Positions 62,397 to 64,000 of a stretch of 64,000 nt of DNA are shown piece by piece. The notes beneath the pieces are model-generated. The model had not been told where the DNA came from. It worked only from the letters and a program-made list of their open reading frames with translations, and ran no database searches. The DNA is taken from assembly GCA_028551475.1 (NCBI GenBank), contig CM052362.1:13942521-14006520 (forward strand). The letters run 5' to 3'. Position numbers and translations under genes: made by a program. This stretch comes from Casuarina equisetifolia. Its lineage: Eukaryota > Streptophyta > Magnoliopsida > Fagales > Casuarinaceae. Position 1 is the stretch's first letter. The number at the start of each line of letters is the position of its first letter.

Positions 62397-63610
62397 TTAG
62401 CTACCATAATCTAGTGCTTCTAATTCATTGTTTCTTGTGCCATACCTAATAGTTATATTGGTAGAACAAAACTCAGTGCCAGTATTAGTGTCAAATGAGT
62501 GTGTCGGTTTGTTAAGCAAGTACTTAGTTTCTTCTATAGAGATATTAACCTTTTCCCATGGATGCTTTTTCAAAGCTTTAAGACCTTTTAGCTCCATTGC
62601 CACTTCCTTTATGGAGGGCCTATCCTCCCTACTTATACTTAAATAGTCTTTGATAATATAAGCAACTTCCTTTTGTTCTTTAATATTATTCTCATTTATA
62701 ACATGGGTGTCTAAAATTTCATATAGTTGATCTTCTTTCATCATGGAAACAAAGTACATAATAGGTTTTCTTTCAATTCCTGTGCTATCTCTAAAACCAC
62801 CATTCTTCACTTGTCAATAATTTTGCCAAAACAATCCCAAAACTATAAACATCACTTTTTTTCAATTAGTTGGTTAGTTTGGAAAGACTATAGGTCTAAG
62901 TACCCATGAGTTCTTTGCATCAAAGTGGTTGCTTGTTTTTCCTTAATAAAAATCAACCTTAAGGCTCTGAAATCAACTACTTTTACTTTAAGTTTATCAT
63001 ATAAATATATATTTGTGGACTTTGTATCTTTGTGAATTGTTGGCCTATAAGCTTCAAAATGTAAGTAAGCAAGAGCTATTACAATTTCTATTGCTATTTG
63101 CAATAGAAATTGTCATCATGAAGGTGGTGAAAAAGGGTCCCATTTGTGATGAATTCATAAACCAGTAAGGGAATTTCAATTTCAAGGCAACAACTTAAAA
63201 GCTTAACCACATTTTGATGATTAATTTGGTTAAGTAAAAATATTTCATTTATAAGCTGCTTAACTTGACTTTGATAGAAAATTTTGGACTTTTTAATGGC
63301 TCCTACTTTATCACTAGGTAATATTCCTTTATAAACTATTCCATTGCACCTTGGCCAAGAATCATACTTTCATCATAGTTTTTAATGGCCTTTTAAAGCT
63401 TTTCTATGCTGAAGATTTTAGTTGTCTCTATGGAACCTCCATAATTTGATAATTGTTTTTGCAATAATAAGCCACCATTTTGTTGGAATAATTTCTCATT
63501 GAGCTTGATGAATTGTCTTCTTTTTACTCTTCAATATACGTAAAAACATCTAACAAGAAATACTAAAAACCTTATGACAATGCCTACAAATGTTCAAACT
63601 TGCATCAAGG
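62397..63610 (-). pseudogene. Wall-associated kinase-like (WAK/WAKL) receptor kinase pseudogene, copy 1
   Basis: Minus strand, from a membrane segment (about 63590-63530) through the kinase domain to the natural stop at 62397. Recognisable WAK blocks: RRQFIKLNEKLFQQNGG and an IETTKIFSIEKL juxtamembrane segment, a MILGQGA nucleotide loop, [57 protein letters not shown] and a WAK-type C-terminus (SREDRPSIKEVAMELKGLK, KHPWEKV, ALDYGS). Signs of decay: HRD has become HKD, the DFG Gly is Arg, and stops and frame changes occur in the N-lobe and between the activation segment and the C-terminal 137-codon frame. The extracellular wall-binding region is not found. WAKs sense cell-wall pectin at the plasma membrane; this copy cannot be functional. 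Confidence 0.85.
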
Positions 63611-63779
63611 TATTATTTTATTGTATTTGTTGAACATAAAATGACTCAACAAAGATATGAGTTGTAGCATAGCGAGTTAATGCCGTGAAATGTATATCTA
63701 GGGATTTTGAAAAGTGATTTATGTTGAAGTAAAAAATATGGAAGGACTTGGATCGAGAGATTTCAAAAACTTTTATAAT

Positions 63780-64000
63780 AGTCTTGAATTTAAAATATTC
63801 CATTACCTCCTTGGTCAAGAATCATGCTATCGTCATAGTTGTTAGTGGCCTTTTTAAACTTTTCTATAGTGAATATTTTTGCTAAATCTTTAGATCCTCT
63901 TAAATTTGAAAATTGCTCTTGTAATATTAAATCACCATTTTGCTGGAACAACTTTCTTCATAGTTTGAAGAGTTGTCTTCTCTATTCCTTAATGTATGAA
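63780..64000 (-). pseudogene. WAK-like kinase pseudogene, copy 2 (partial, runs off window)
   Basis: Minus strand, from the window edge. It repeats the juxtamembrane segment and start of the kinase domain of copy 1: KLFQQNGDLILQEQFSN, KIFTIEKFKKATNNYD and SMILDQGG. Similarity stops around 63790, at the nucleotide-binding loop, about 180 bp before copy 1's membrane segment. An in-frame stop follows FKL near the window edge. It is therefore a truncated tandem duplicate. The rest may lie outside the window. Confidence 0.75.

Noticed and set aside
1-64000. tRNA or rRNA genes
   Set aside because: I looked for the T-loop GGTTCGAATCC pattern and its complement with matching stems and saw no convincing candidate. 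Matches at the primer-binding sites are retroelement parts, not tRNA genes.

Overview
This window is nuclear DNA of a flowering plant. The evidence is spliced genes with GT-AG introns, a plant-specific DELLA/GRAS regulator, a C2-domain ABA-related (CAR) protein, wall-associated-kinase remnants, and plant LTR retrotransposon lineages (Athila, chromovirus, Ty1-copia). The background is AT-rich and gene-poor. The species cannot be named from the sequence. Five intact-looking host genes could be modelled exon by exon, each with a continuous reading frame across all junctions.

Layout. 1-4890: a BCCIP/BCP1 homolog (+, 8 exons, 326 aa) after about 1.9 kb without a recognised gene. 4891-16628: about 11.7 kb of mostly non-coding DNA with two weak exon-like stretches (about 5950-6153 on minus, 8193-8395 on plus), many simple repeats and a GC-rich patch at 14.48-15.06 kb. 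16629-18521: an intronless DELLA protein (+, 630 aa). 18522-25230: no recognised gene. About 25.2-48.1 kb: a retrotransposon island. It holds an old Ty3-gypsy fragment; a chromovirus on minus (26952-41985) that carries a complete-looking Athila-type element in opposite orientation (30932-40315); a decayed Ty1-copia fragment (about 43.5-45.4 kb); and a young 2.1-kb non-coding TRIM-like LTR element (45976-48107). The last three LTR elements with defined ends (chromovirus, Athila, TRIM-like) all have perfect 5-bp target duplications.

50251-51124: a DUF7054 protein (-, 2 exons, 138 aa) with a TATA-like box and a G-box upstream. 54586-55801: a CAR-type C2 protein (+, 3 exons, 169 aa). 57706-60557: a plastid-type phosphoglucomutase/phosphomannomutase family protein (+, 7 exons, 611 aa). 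61.4-62.36 kb: a copia remnant on minus. 62397-64000: two tandem decayed wall-associated-kinase-like gene copies on minus, the second running off the window.

The host genes do not form a pathway and each appears to be an independent transcription unit. DELLA (gibberellin) and CAR (abscisic acid) both belong to hormone signalling, but their proximity is most simply chance. I found no CRISPR array, tRNA or rRNA gene, and no convincing undescribed system. The most unusual item is the TRIM-like element, with its triplicated primer-binding region, internal tandem repeat and conserved leader hairpin.
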